DNA of 64,000 nucleotides, from assembly GCF_014889545.1 (NCBI RefSeq), contig NZ_QKOF01000003.1, positions 124,001-188,000 of the forward strand. The letters are read 5' to 3'. The notes beneath the pieces are model-generated. The model ran no database searches. It was not told the origin of the DNA and saw only the letters and a program-made list of their open reading frames with translations. Positions 1-8,493 of the stretch are shown here, piece by piece. The DNA comes from Methanothermobacter thermautotrophicus. GTDB lineage: Archaea; Methanobacteriota; Methanobacteria; Methanobacteriales; Methanothermobacteraceae. The position numbers and the translations under genes were made by a program. The stretch's first letter is position 1; each line of letters begins with the position of its first letter.

Positions 1-2
1 CC

Positions 3-485
3 TCAGTCATTGTCCTGCTCATCCTTCTATTCTCATGCACAAACTACCTCAACTATCATTTCTATGGTATACCCTACTCCTACTCCTATGATGGTTCCGG
101 TGAAAGACACTATGAGACATTCATATATGACAGTGAAGTCGCCGCTTCGAGGTGGCTTAATTACCATTACAATGAAGGTTCAGTTATTCATGGTGATGCC
201 CTGACATTTTCGAGGATAATCTATGGTTTCAATGGCATTCCTAAGATAAATCCGCAATTCTTTAACGGGACGAATAATACTGAAAGTGGAGATTACATAT
301 ATCTACGATACGTTAATTTACATGAAGGTCTTGTATTCTTGGATACTCCCTCAAAGCCTCCTGTATTTAATAATGGAAGCCTAAAAATAGATAATACGAA
401 ATCAATCAAACTTTATGGTGATTTGATTGATAAGAGGGATCTTATATATGATAATGGAGGTGCTAGATTTTTATGGACAATTTGA
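3..485 (+). CDS. C-terminal part of a membrane glycosyltransferase-like (DUF2206-like) protein, 5' end outside window
   Basis: An open frame enters from the left edge and reads 160 residues to a TGA at 483-485. It begins with the end of a hydrophobic segment (SVIVLLILLFS) followed by an outer soluble domain with YDSEVAASRWLNYH and then a GDYIYLRYVNLHEG stretch. This layout, membrane helices then a short extracytoplasmic domain whose end carries a 'D-YIYLRYVN' strand, resembles archaeal DUF2206 large membrane proteins, which are often found with surface-glycan genes. No start codon is present, so the gene is truncated by the window. Base composition is clearly AT-richer than the region from 3200 onward. 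The family assignment is tentative; the reading frame is solid. Confidence 0.6.
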   Translation, partial: SVIVLLILLFSCTNYLNYHFYGIPYSYSYDGSGERHYETFIYDSEVAASRWLNYHYNEGSVIHGDALTFSRIIYGFNGIPKINPQFFNGTNNTESGDYIYLRYVNLHEGLVFLDTPSKPPVFNNGSLKIDNTKSIKLYGDLIDKRDLIYDNGGARFLWTI

Positions 486-710
486 ACTAGCAGGAAACCT
501 TGTGATATGTTCATCCTAAACCGGACACTAATAAGGTTACTAAAATCTTTGTTCTGACAATAATAACATAGAAAATCTTCATATACTTCAAAACATTCTT
601 ATAATCTTGAAAGAGGGAATACTAAGCCAAGAGGTGACATCTAACGCATATGAAAACCTGATGATTAAAGCCACAAATAAACCTCAAAGCAGGTGTAGCA
701 GGTCAGATAA
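486..710. other. AT-rich intergenic stretch, no gene seen
   Basis: Between the membrane-protein stop and the dehydrogenase remnant all frames carry frequent stops. A weak ATG frame exists in 607-828 but its product has no domain character and overlaps the remnant in another frame. The stretch may hold the decayed 5' part of the dehydrogenase gene. Confidence 0.4.
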
Positions 711-1157
711 ATCTTTGAATATCGACCACCAACTTTTCGGCGGTTCTCATCTTTTGATAGTGGTGATAAATTTGGCAGTATTCATGTTTCCTTTAACAGC
801 CCACGATGGACGTTTCCAATGTCATTAAAGGTTTATGGTGAGGAATCAATAATAGGCTTTGATGGGTCTAATCAGACGTTCATGGTGCAGGGAAAATGCG
901 TTGATGGTTACCTGCCAAGGCAGCCATTGACCAAATTCAGAATCTTCAGGGACTCGGTTTCCATGGCATCCCATATTATCGGTTCAACATTGGGAAATTT
1001 CATAGATTTTGTAGGTGGCAGGAGAAAGAGGGCTCATGAACTCCTATTCAGGTCATTCATTGATCAGATTTTATATACTAAAGCAATGCCATATACAGTT
1101 GAAGAGGCCTACAGATCAACAAAGGTATTCCATGAAATAGTTAATGGCCTTAATTAA
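711..1157 (+). pseudogene. Gfo/Idh/MocA-type sugar dehydrogenase, C-terminal remnant
   Basis: The frame is open from 711 (just after a TAA at 708-710) to a TAA at 1155-1157, 148 codons. The translation has the C-terminal-domain pattern of Gfo/Idh/MocA oxidoreductases: a GSIHVSF strand, GEESIIGFDG, then a last helix pair in which a FRSFIDQI segment is followed by TVEEAYRSTKVFHEIVNGL. The N-terminal Rossmann domain with GxGxxG is missing, and several stops sit in the same frame at 642-710. No good start codon lies at the 5' end; the ATG at 819 would give only the last 112 residues. I read it as a decayed UDP-sugar dehydrogenase of the neighbouring glycan cluster. It ends 1 base before the stop of the convergent glycosyltransferase gene. 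Confidence 0.6.
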
Positions 1158-1158
1158 T

Positions 1159-2175
1159 TCAATCTGTAAATCTTTTTCCCAACCTATTTTTCTTTTCATC
1201 TTCAATAGCTCTTAAAACTGTTTTAAATGTCTTTAATGTTCCAAAGAAAAAAAGATCATGAAAAAATATTAAAAGAAGAAACAGGACCCGGTTTAAATTA
1301 TAGACGTATCTTCTAGTTACGAGGTATTTCTTTTCAAAATAAGATCTGTTGCGGATTCCATAGTAAACTCTGAATGTATTTGAAGGTGAAAATTTTGACA
1401 GCATGGTTCCATTTTTTCGGGGAATATCCCATGAAGTTTCAAGGTCCTTTATAATACTATCAGTGAGGAGAACTATTCTGCCTTTTCTGCATATAATCCT
1501 GTATGTCCACTCATGATCATCTGAATATAAATAAAGTTCTTCCATGGGATAACCAATCACATCCAGAAGTTTCTTATTAAAGAAAAGACCACCATATGGG
1601 GCCATGGGCACGGTAACTTCAGGGGGTAACCTTGGACGAGTGGCTTCATTTTCCCTTATTTTCCTTAAAATTACTGTTCTAACATAAAGGGGAATTTGGG
1701 ATACGTGAAAACCAGAAAAACTGTTCTTTTTACCAGGAACTCCTTCTTGATTGTTTGATTTTATTGTCTTTAAATCAAATTTATCTTTTCTATAAGAAAG
1801 TAAAGCTAACCTCTCCTCTTTCCCTTCAAGGTCTTGGCTTTCCCAGAATTTTTTCAGGGTTTCCAGTGATCCGGGACAGGGCATATTGTCATCATCAAGT
1901 AGCCATATGAATTCACATTCAGGGTCATCGCGGGCCCTTTTAAGACCCCTCTTGAAGCCCCCAGCCGATCCGAGATTCTCAGATAAGTACAGCACATCAA
2001 TTCTGTCTTTATTAAGTTTATGGTACTCTTTAAGTTTCTCTCTGCTCTCAGGTTCAGAGTTATTATCAACCACGATTACCTTATTTACTCCTTCATTGAG
2101 GGCTGCATCAATTACCTGTCTGAGTAGATGGAATCTGTTTCCGTAGGTCACCGTAACCGCCAAGATGTTATTCAT
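1159..2175 (-). CDS. GT2 glycosyltransferase, galactofuranosyltransferase-like
   Basis: A 338-residue GT-A fold enzyme expected to add a sugar, probably galactofuranose, to a lipid-linked or growing surface glycan at the cytoplasmic membrane face. The N-terminus (ILAVTVTYGNR, then VIVVDNNS at about 33-40) binds the nucleotide sugar; a DDD triad at 94-96 in IWLLDDDNMPCPG is the metal site; DDHEWTYR further on fits the catalytic acid region of GlfT-like enzymes. The C-terminal third is basic and hydrophobic, as in membrane-associated family members. I start at the ATG at 2175, preceded by GGTGAT; an upstream in-frame ATG at 2247 would overlap the previous gene. The upstream GT2 stop is 4 bases away, so the two are translated as a pair. 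Proximity to glf supports galactofuranose as donor; this is inference. Confidence 0.8.
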   Translation of the reverse strand: MNNILAVTVTYGNRFHLLRQVIDAALNEGVNKVIVVDNNSEPESREKLKEYHKLNKDRIDVLYLSENLGSAGGFKRGLKRARDDPECEFIWLLDDDNMPCPGSLETLKKFWESQDLEGKEERLALLSYRKDKFDLKTIKSNNQEGVPGKKNSFSGFHVSQIPLYVRTVILRKIRENEATRPRLPPEVTVPMAPYGGLFFNKKLLDVIGYPMEELYLYSDDHEWTYRIICRKGRIVLLTDSIIKDLETSWDIPRKNGTMLSKFSPSNTFRVYYGIRNRSYFEKKYLVTRRYVYNLNRVLFLLLIFFHDLFFFGTLKTFKTVLRAIEDEKKNRLGKRFTD

Positions 2176-2179
2176 ATGA

Positions 2180-3181
2180 TCACCCGTAGAGTATCCTGCG
2201 GGGTTTCTCATTATCAAATCTACCCCTGAGGCCATCAAGGTATGCATTTATGAGGAATTTCAAGCGCTTGTACTTGTTATCGGATAATAACAGTATCCCC
2301 CCTACCATCAACACAAAATTTCTAAATAGGGATACGTAGAACTTCACTTTTCTTTTAGAGTAGATAGTTCCAAGATATGTTAAATTTCTAATCCCATAAT
2401 AGTTGAGCCATAGGTTTTCAAAGGGCACAATGTGACGGGTTTTACCCTGGAATTTCTTTTTTATTAATTTTTTTGAGGCCTCTTTATGCAGAATTATACT
2501 ATCTGTAACTAGAATTATTTTTCCTTCATTCCTCAGTCTCATGCAATATTCAATGTCATCATGATGAATGAAAAATTCCTTTTTGGGAAATCCTATCCTC
2601 TCTATTTTTTTTCTGTTAATCAATATTCCCACGAAGGATGCGGTATCTATTTCCACAGAACTTTTTTTAGAATATAAATCTTCTTTTATGGGCTCCTGTA
2701 TTAATGGGAAAATGTTTTCAAGGTTTGCATGCCCTCTGTGATTCAGGAGGATATTGTTACTCTTATCGAGAACAGTGGAGCAGACAGCTGAAACATGATC
2801 GAGTGCTTGATGAAGAAGTTTCTTTAGAGTATCTGGGAGTGGTTCGGCATCATCATCCATGAGCCATATCCAGTCGTATCTATCATGGAAGGCTCTTTTC
2901 ACACCCTCATGAAAACCGCCCGCCCCTCCAACGTTTTCCTTCATGCGCACATAAACCACTTTTATTAACCTACCATCATGAAGGTTTTCTATTTTTGTCA
3001 TCTCACTTTCTTGGGTTTTTATGTAACCTTGCTCTTGCAGCAGCTGTGGTGTTCCATCAGTCGACGCATTATCAATAATATAAATAGCGTCGAGAGGCCT
3101 TGTCTGCCTCCTTAAAGCCTCCAAACATTCAATTAACAACTTTTTGCGGTTGTAGGTCACGACCACTGCACAGACCCTCAA
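2180..3181 (-). CDS. GT2 glycosyltransferase, galactofuranosyltransferase-like
   Basis: This 333-residue GT2 enzyme has VCAVVVTYNR at the N-terminus, IDNASTDGTP at 36-44, an ENVGGAGGF loop at 82-90 and a DDD triad at 109-111, then HHDDIEYCMR. The pattern matches actinobacterial GlfT1-type rhamnosyl-acceptor galactofuranosyltransferases and their archaeal relatives. The start is a TTG at 3181 with GGAGATGAT upstream. It lies directly downstream of UDP-galactopyranose mutase and 4 bases upstream of another GT2. A 26-bp direct repeat covers its ribosome site and start codon and copies the end of glf (see findings). It is paralogous to the frameshifted GT2 at 8494-9436. Base composition is AT-richer than glf, which suggests separate origin. 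Confidence 0.82.
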   Translation of the reverse strand: MRVCAVVVTYNRKKLLIECLEALRRQTRPLDAIYIIDNASTDGTPQLLQEQGYIKTQESEMTKIENLHDGRLIKVVYVRMKENVGGAGGFHEGVKRAFHDRYDWIWLMDDDAEPLPDTLKKLLHQALDHVSAVCSTVLDKSNNILLNHRGHANLENIFPLIQEPIKEDLYSKKSSVEIDTASFVGILINRKKIERIGFPKKEFFIHHDDIEYCMRLRNEGKIILVTDSIILHKEASKKLIKKKFQGKTRHIVPFENLWLNYYGIRNLTYLGTIYSKRKVKFYVSLFRNFVLMVGGILLLSDNKYKRLKFLINAYLDGLRGRFDNEKPRRILYG

Positions 3182-3246
3182 TCTATCATCTCCTCACGCT
3201 TGAGTCCTTGTATGTTACGACAGACCCTCAATCTATCATCTCCTCA
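3171..3246. repeat. 26-bp direct repeat at the glf / GT2 junction
   Basis: The same 26 bases occur at 3171-3196 and 3221-3246, a period of 50 bp. On the minus strand each copy reads ribosome site, then an overlapping TTG start and TGA stop. Copy 3221-3246 supplies the stop of glf; copy 3171-3196 supplies the start of the GT2 gene. Confidence 0.9.
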
Positions 3247-4370
3247 AAGACCCTGAGGGCCCTCAGCACTATATCATCCATGTCATAGTAGCGGTACTCT
3301 GCAAGCCTCCCCACCAGTATCAGGTCCTCAAATTCTCTGGCGAGTTCAAGGTACCCTTCATACTTCGCCCGGGTCTCATCTGTGAATACCGGGTAGAAGG
3401 GCTCGTTTTCCCCCTCCACGTGTCTGCAGGGGTACTCCCTCAGCAGCGTCGTCCTCCTGGAATCTGCCGGGTGGAGGTGTTTGAACTCTGTGATCCTTGT
3501 GAAGTCATAGTCGTTGGGGTAGTTCACAGTAGCGGCCTCCTGGAACCACTCCATGTCAAGGGACTCGAACCTGAGGTCCAGTGACCTGTAGGGTAGCTCA
3601 CCGTACCTGTAGCCGAAGAGCTCATCTATCTTACCCGTGAATATGAGCTTACCCCTGAACTCAGAGCCCATGAAGTGGATCCTCCCATCCCTCAACTCGA
3701 GGACCTCGTCGTGGCTTGTGTTGAGCATCAGCTTTATGCAGGGGTGGTCCAGCATCCTCCCTATCATGGCTGTGTAGCCATCCACTGGCAAGGCCTGGTA
3801 CCTGTCATTGAAGTAGCGGTCATCCCTTGACAGTACAATGGGGACCCTGGCTGTGACCCCCGGGTCTATATCCCCTGGTTCCAGGCCCCACTGCTTCATG
3901 GTGTAGTTGAGGAAGACCTTCCTGTAGACGTAGTCTGCCAGGAACTCTATGTCAGGGTCGCCGCATCCCATGAGCTCCATTATCGGGACCCTTGAACCGA
4001 AGCCGTACTCCTCAATCATCTTCTCCTCAAGCCTCTCCGCCAGTGATGGGGGGAAGAGCATCCTCAGCGAGTCCAGGTTGAATGGTAGGGGGACCCTGGT
4101 CCCGTCTATGGAGCCAAGGACGCGGTGCTGGTACTCCCTCCACCCGGTGAAAGCTGAGAGGTACTCGAAGACCTCCTCACTGTCTGTGTGGAGGATGTGG
4201 GGTCCGTACCTGTGTACCAGTATCCCGTTATCATCCCTTTCATCGTAGCAGTTACCACCTATATGGTTCCTCCTCTCAACCACCAGCACCTTCTCTCCCA
4301 GCTGGCTGGCTATCCTCTCGGCCATCACCGACCCTGCAAGTCCTGCGCCAACAATTATGTACCTGAACAT
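3228..4370 (-). CDS. glf: UDP-galactopyranose mutase
   Basis: Glf is a cytoplasmic FAD enzyme that interconverts UDP-galactopyranose and UDP-galactofuranose, supplying the activated furanose form. The 380 residues match the family length. The N-terminus has the FAD-binding VGAGLAGSVMAE with the acidic residue of VVERRNHIGGNCYDE, followed by GPHILHT, the family NYTMKQWG segment, PVDGYT and the C-terminal VGRLAEYRYYDMDD that closes over the flavin. The start ATG follows AGGTG. It sits 10 bases after the radical-SAM activase stop and ahead of two galactofuranosyltransferase-like genes, so the operon most likely makes a galactofuranose-containing glycan. Methanogen glycans with galactofuranose are not well described, making this a useful pointer. 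Confidence 0.93.
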   Translation of the reverse strand: MFRYIIVGAGLAGSVMAERIASQLGEKVLVVERRNHIGGNCYDERDDNGILVHRYGPHILHTDSEEVFEYLSAFTGWREYQHRVLGSIDGTRVPLPFNLDSLRMLFPPSLAERLEEKMIEEYGFGSRVPIMELMGCGDPDIEFLADYVYRKVFLNYTMKQWGLEPGDIDPGVTARVPIVLSRDDRYFNDRYQALPVDGYTAMIGRMLDHPCIKLMLNTSHDEVLELRDGRIHFMGSEFRGKLIFTGKIDELFGYRYGELPYRSLDLRFESLDMEWFQEAATVNYPNDYDFTRITEFKHLHPADSRRTTLLREYPCRHVEGENEPFYPVFTDETRAKYEGYLELAREFEDLILVGRLAEYRYYDMDDIVLRALRVFEEMID

Positions 4371-4380
4371 TACAATGCAC

Positions 4381-5259
4381 CTAAATTTTCAGATAATTCA
4401 TCCTTATGGATTCTTTCTCAAGGAGCCACTTCAATTTTTTTATCTCATCATCCCGGGGGGCTGAGAACTCAGGCATCTGGAGGTTCAGACTCCGGTACTT
4501 CTCAAGTCCAAGCCTGTGTATACCCAGGACCTCAATGTAATCCACCCCAGATTCCTTGAGGAATCTGATGAGGGCCCTTATGTTCTCCCTGTTGAAGGTG
4601 TAGGGCTTCACCGCAGGGAACCTTATCAGGACCCTCTCATCTGAGAGCCCCTCAAGGTTCCTCCTGAAGACCTCAAGGTCGCCGCCTGTAACCTCCCGGC
4701 ACCTGGCCTCATCCAGTATCTTCACGTCAACGATGAAGAGGTCCACCTCACCCCTTAACCTCCCAACTGATTCCATGGGGGCGAAGAGTGATGTCTCAAC
4801 TGCTGTGTGGACGTCACCTGTTCTGGAGGTAACTTTCAGTATCGCCTCGGCCTGGAGGAGGGGTTCTCCCCCGGAGAAGGTGACACCACCGCCACTGGAG
4901 ATGTAGTAGTCAAGGTCACGAAGGATGACCTCTGCAACATCATCTGCTCCCTTGACCTCACCGTAGACACCCATCGCAGCTGAAGGGCAGCTCCCGGCGC
5001 ACTCAAGGTGTTCAGGGAACCTGAATATGTCCCCTGGTTTATCAAGGAAGCTGCATCTCCTCACACATTCCAGGCAGCCGATGCATTTTTCTGCCTTGAA
5101 GTAGACCTCCGGTTCCCCCCTTATATTTTCGGGGTTGCAGCACCAGGGGCACCTGAGGGTGCACCCCTTGAGGAACACCGTGGTCCTTATACCGGGCCCA
5201 TCATGGACGCTGAACCTCTGTATGCCTGTTATCAGGAGTTCATCCACTGTAACCACCAT
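4381..5259 (-). CDS. Glycyl radical enzyme activase (radical SAM)
   Basis: A 292-residue radical-SAM protein that should cleave S-adenosylmethionine to place a radical on the glycine of the neighbouring glycyl radical enzyme. The [4Fe-4S]-SAM motif CxxxCxxC is Cys33, Cys37, Cys40; FSGGEPLLQ follows. Between them lies a ferredoxin-like insert with Cys59, Cys62, Cys65, Cys69 and a shortened second half (Cys87, Cys91). Pyruvate formate-lyase activase itself lacks such an insert, whereas activases of glycerol, choline and hydroxyphenylacetate enzymes carry it. The gene overlaps the end of the enzyme gene by 20 bases, indicating coupled translation. ATG 5259 is taken as start; GTG 5247 is possible. 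Reassignment away from PFL activase is inference from the cysteine pattern. Confidence 0.88.
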   Translation of the reverse strand: MVVTVDELLITGIQRFSVHDGPGIRTTVFLKGCTLRCPWCCNPENIRGEPEVYFKAEKCIGCLECVRRCSFLDKPGDIFRFPEHLECAGSCPSAAMGVYGEVKGADDVAEVILRDLDYYISSGGGVTFSGGEPLLQAEAILKVTSRTGDVHTAVETSLFAPMESVGRLRGEVDLFIVDVKILDEARCREVTGGDLEVFRRNLEGLSDERVLIRFPAVKPYTFNRENIRALIRFLKESGVDYIEVLGIHRLGLEKYRSLNLQMPEFSAPRDDEIKKLKWLLEKESIRMNYLKI

Positions 5260-7177
5260 GCCCTGAGTATTCGAGGGCCCTCCTCACCAGGAGGTCCCTG
5301 TACTCCTCTGGAAGGTCCCTGAAGTAGGCGCTGAATCCCCAGACCCTCACTATGAGGTCAGGGTATAATTCAGGGTTGTCCCTTGCCCTGAGTAGTATCT
5401 CAGGGTCCACCACGTTCACCTGAAGCTGCATTACACCCCTACGGAGGCCCGTCCTTATGAGTTCAATGAATTCATCCCCTGCACGGTCCAGGAATGGTCT
5501 GTCAACCATTATATCAACAACACCACCATTGAAGGCCTTCCTGTAGTCCAGGGCCGCTGCAAAGTTGAGGACCTCTGTATAGGACATCCCTTCGGTGAAC
5601 CTGATGGGGGAGATGTGGACACCGAGGGGGTCACCGGAGCGTCTGCCATCAAAGGATGCCCCTGTGGATTCCCCCACCGTTATGTAGCCGGGTGAACTTA
5701 AACCGAACTTGTATCTTCCCTCGAGCTTCTCATCCAGCATCTGGATGATGGTATTTGTCAGTTCCACCACATCATCCTCATCCATGCCATACATGGGGCC
5801 CATCACCTCAAGGCTCACCCTCAGTGGTTCTGCGGACCTGAAATCCTCCCTGAGCACATCTTCAACCTCACCGATATCCATGATTTTCTCATCATAGCAT
5901 AGCCTCCTTATGTTGAGGAGGGAGTTTACCAGGTTCCCCATCCCCACTGTCAGCACTCCATTGATGGAGTAGGCCGCACCCCCCAGGGCAATGTCCCTTG
6001 AGTTACTGATACAGTCCGGGAAGAGGAGTGAGAGGAGGGGTGATGGTTCATCCCTGACAGACTCCACATTATCTATAACTTCATCGATGTACCTGTGCAG
6101 TTCCTGGCGGTACCCTTCAAGGAGTTCATCGAATTCCCCCCTGAATCCATGGAGGGCCTTCTCAAGGGGCTCCAGCAGGTTCAGGTTTGCCAGGTTGTTC
6201 TGGTCAGAGGACCTCCCGGGGATTAGGGGCTCCCAGCAGGCAGATGTCCCGTAGTTGAGGGCGTCGGATCTGCTGTAGTACCGGCTAAGGGCATCCACCA
6301 TAACATCGTCATTGGAGAAGAGGGGATAACCGAGGCCCTCCCTGAGGCACCGGTAGCTGAGCTCCCAGATTTCATCGGGTGTTTTGCTGTTAACCCTGAG
6401 GACAACCTTGGGGTCAGGCAGTCTGAGCTCCCCCATGACCTCCAGGAATATCCCTGTGAGATCGTTGCAGTCACCTCCAAGGACGATGACCTGCCCTGTG
6501 TCACCTGGGAGGACGTTGCTCTTGAATTCATAGTAGGATGAGATGCTCAGTATGAAGTCCCTTATGAGTTCACGGGACTCCTCAGGATCCTCATGGTAGT
6601 CTTCTAGGATACTGTCAAGCCTTCCAAGGCCAATCAGGGGGTGACCATACATCCAGAGAAGGGAATTCATGAACAGTATGGACTGGAGGGCCTCCTCGAG
6701 GGTCTCTGCTGGCCTGAGGGGAACCCTTCCGAGTTTCTCTGCGATTTCAGGTGAATGTTCACGGCACCTATCCAGGTACAGCCTGACTGCCCTGAGGGAT
6801 CTTCTCAGGACCCCGGTGTAATCGCCATCATGTGCCCGGTCTATCATATCCCCGATACCCTCAAGGCCCCTCTCAAGCAGGAACCCGTAGTCTGGTGTGA
6901 GGTTCCCGAGGCGCCTGTAACCTGGTGTCTCCATGACATGGATGCGGGTGTCTATGCTGTAGAAGAACCTTTCACCGGGATTGAAGTGTATGCGGGAGTT
7001 CCTGCAGACCTTCTCAAGCTGATGGACCCTCCTTTCCAGTATGTCCTTCCTGTGGGAGCCGATGATCCTGGTTTTAAGGGAGGGCCCCAGGCCCTGCTTC
7101 AGGTATAACGTGTAATAGGCCCTTAAATATGGAAAGAGTGGTGTTCTCCTGGCGATATTCAGCATGGTCTTCTTCAT
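5240..7177 (-). CDS. Glycyl radical enzyme of unknown substrate (PFL-like fold)
   Basis: This 645-residue protein is shorter than typical family members (about 750-850), mainly because the usual N-terminal segment is reduced. The C-terminal glycyl radical loop is RVWGFSAYF with Gly614; the active-site loop is TSACWEP with Cys314 and a glutamate two residues later. Pyruvate formate-lyase needs two adjacent cysteines, absent here; the C-x-E arrangement is typical of glycerol/diol dehydratases, choline lyase and hydroxyphenylacetate decarboxylase. Other conserved blocks are visible at GESTGASFDGRRSG and AALDY-KAFNGG. It overlaps the flippase gene by 4 bases (ATGA) and the activase by 20. Automatic pipelines would call it formate acetyltransferase; I consider that doubtful. 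The genomic setting hints at a sugar or polyol substrate. Confidence 0.85.
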   Translation of the reverse strand: MKKTMLNIARRTPLFPYLRAYYTLYLKQGLGPSLKTRIIGSHRKDILERRVHQLEKVCRNSRIHFNPGERFFYSIDTRIHVMETPGYRRLGNLTPDYGFLLERGLEGIGDMIDRAHDGDYTGVLRRSLRAVRLYLDRCREHSPEIAEKLGRVPLRPAETLEEALQSILFMNSLLWMYGHPLIGLGRLDSILEDYHEDPEESRELIRDFILSISSYYEFKSNVLPGDTGQVIVLGGDCNDLTGIFLEVMGELRLPDPKVVLRVNSKTPDEIWELSYRCLREGLGYPLFSNDDVMVDALSRYYSRSDALNYGTSACWEPLIPGRSSDQNNLANLNLLEPLEKALHGFRGEFDELLEGYRQELHRYIDEVIDNVESVRDEPSPLLSLLFPDCISNSRDIALGGAAYSINGVLTVGMGNLVNSLLNIRRLCYDEKIMDIGEVEDVLREDFRSAEPLRVSLEVMGPMYGMDEDDVVELTNTIIQMLDEKLEGRYKFGLSSPGYITVGESTGASFDGRRSGDPLGVHISPIRFTEGMSYTEVLNFAAALDYRKAFNGGVVDIMVDRPFLDRAGDEFIELIRTGLRRGVMQLQVNVVDPEILLRARDNPELYPDLIVRVWGFSAYFRDLPEEYRDLLVRRALEYSGHGGYSG

Positions 7178-8436
7178 AATACTCCCATCCTTCTGAGTAG
7201 GATATACTCTATGATACCAATAATTATTTCGGTGGTGACAACTGCAACCGCGGCACCCATTGATCCCAGTAGCATGACAAGGCCAAGGAGTAGGCCGATA
7301 TGCACCACACCTGCAAATATGACGATCCTCGTGAACTTCTCCTTGTAGCCGAAGGACACCAGTCCCTGGACACCCAGGATGTTGTTGACACCAACAGCAA
7401 AGACTATGAATACCAGTACCTGGAGGAGGGGGATGCTCTCAGAGTAGGCTGGACCAGCAAGTATCCCCACGATGACCGGTGCAAGCAGGGCGAGTGCAAC
7501 AGAGAGGATAAAGGTCAGGGCCCCCATGAATACCAGCATCTTCCTGAGCTCATACCTGGCCCTTTCACGGTCATCCCTCTGGATCCTTGAGAAGTAGGGG
7601 TAGATGGCCTGACTTATGGGTGATACGAGTCCCTGGAGCGCCCTGGTTATATCCTCTGCCACGGCATAGTATCCGAGGGTCGCGCTGCTCACAAGGAGTC
7701 CCAGTATGAAACGGTTGGATGTGGTGTAGAGGCTTATGGCCAGGGTTGAGATGAAGAGGTGCCAGCCCTCAAGGAGCTGCTCCCTTATATCAGCCAGGGA
7801 TGGAACCATGAAGTTCACACCGAATTCCCTGAGGACTATCCTCTGACTGTATAAACCCACCACTATGAATCCTGCTGAGTTTATGAGGGGCACGTAGAGG
7901 TAATCCCCGGGTCCCCGCACAATGATGAAGATGAGGGCTGTGTAGATGAGGGAGCTCACTATCCTCAGGATGCTTATGTACCTCATCCTCTCAACGCCCT
8001 GGAAGAACCAGGCCGGGAAGAGGAGGTTCCCAACCACGAGGCCGTAGGTGAAGATGTAGAGGAGGTAATCTGATCTGAACCTGTCGATGAGGAGGATCAG
8101 GGTGAGCATCGCCGTGAATGTCACCGTGAGGAGGAGGGTCTTGGTTGCCATCACCGAGCTGTAGATCCTGGAAACCCTTTCAGGGTCATCGCGGTGTATT
8201 GAGATCTCCCTGGTGGCTGAGAAGTTGAAGCCATAGTCCGTTAATAACTGGAAGTAGGCTATAAAGGCAACCGCGAAGGCGACCTTACCGAAGTTTGAGG
8301 GGCCCAGGACCCTGGTGAGGTAGGGGAAGGTTACGAGGGGGAGGAGGTACTGGACCAGCTGTATACCTGTGAGTGAGATGATGTTATCGAGGACCCTCCT
8401 GTGGTCCCTGTTTGAAAGAAGTGATGTTATCCTCAT
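7174..8436 (-). CDS. Polysaccharide flippase, Wzx/RfbX type
   Basis: A 420-residue integral membrane protein of the polysaccharide transporter (MATE-like/PST) family that would move lipid-linked oligosaccharide across the cytoplasmic membrane. The N-terminus has the family blocks SLTGIQLVQYLLPLVTFPYL and RVLGPSNFGKVAFA, then DYGFNFSATREIS, followed by about a dozen hydrophobic helices. The start ATG follows GGAGGATCAT. It ends in the ATGA overlap with the glycyl radical enzyme gene. Operon position between a GT2 and the radical enzyme makes it the exporter for whatever glycan this block makes. Confidence 0.88.
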   Translation of the reverse strand: MRITSLLSNRDHRRVLDNIISLTGIQLVQYLLPLVTFPYLTRVLGPSNFGKVAFAVAFIAYFQLLTDYGFNFSATREISIHRDDPERVSRIYSSVMATKTLLLTVTFTAMLTLILLIDRFRSDYLLYIFTYGLVVGNLLFPAWFFQGVERMRYISILRIVSSLIYTALIFIIVRGPGDYLYVPLINSAGFIVVGLYSQRIVLREFGVNFMVPSLADIREQLLEGWHLFISTLAISLYTTSNRFILGLLVSSATLGYYAVAEDITRALQGLVSPISQAIYPYFSRIQRDDRERARYELRKMLVFMGALTFILSVALALLAPVIVGILAGPAYSESIPLLQVLVFIVFAVGVNNILGVQGLVSFGYKEKFTRIVIFAGVVHIGLLLGLVMLLGSMGAAVAVVTTEIIIGIIEYILLRRMGVL

Positions 8437-8493
8437 ATGATCCTCCAGTACAGTTAAAGTGTCGTTATGCCGTTATCAGCAGTGCCCGGCAAC

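Noticed and set aside
607-828. 73-codon plus-strand ORF
   Set aside because: Overlaps the dehydrogenase remnant in another frame, has no domain character, and the alternative frame matches a known family.
5240-7177. Annotation as pyruvate formate-lyase
   Set aside because: No adjacent cysteine pair; the single Cys is followed by x-Glu, and the activase has a ferredoxin-type insert. The fold is right but the named reaction is not supported.
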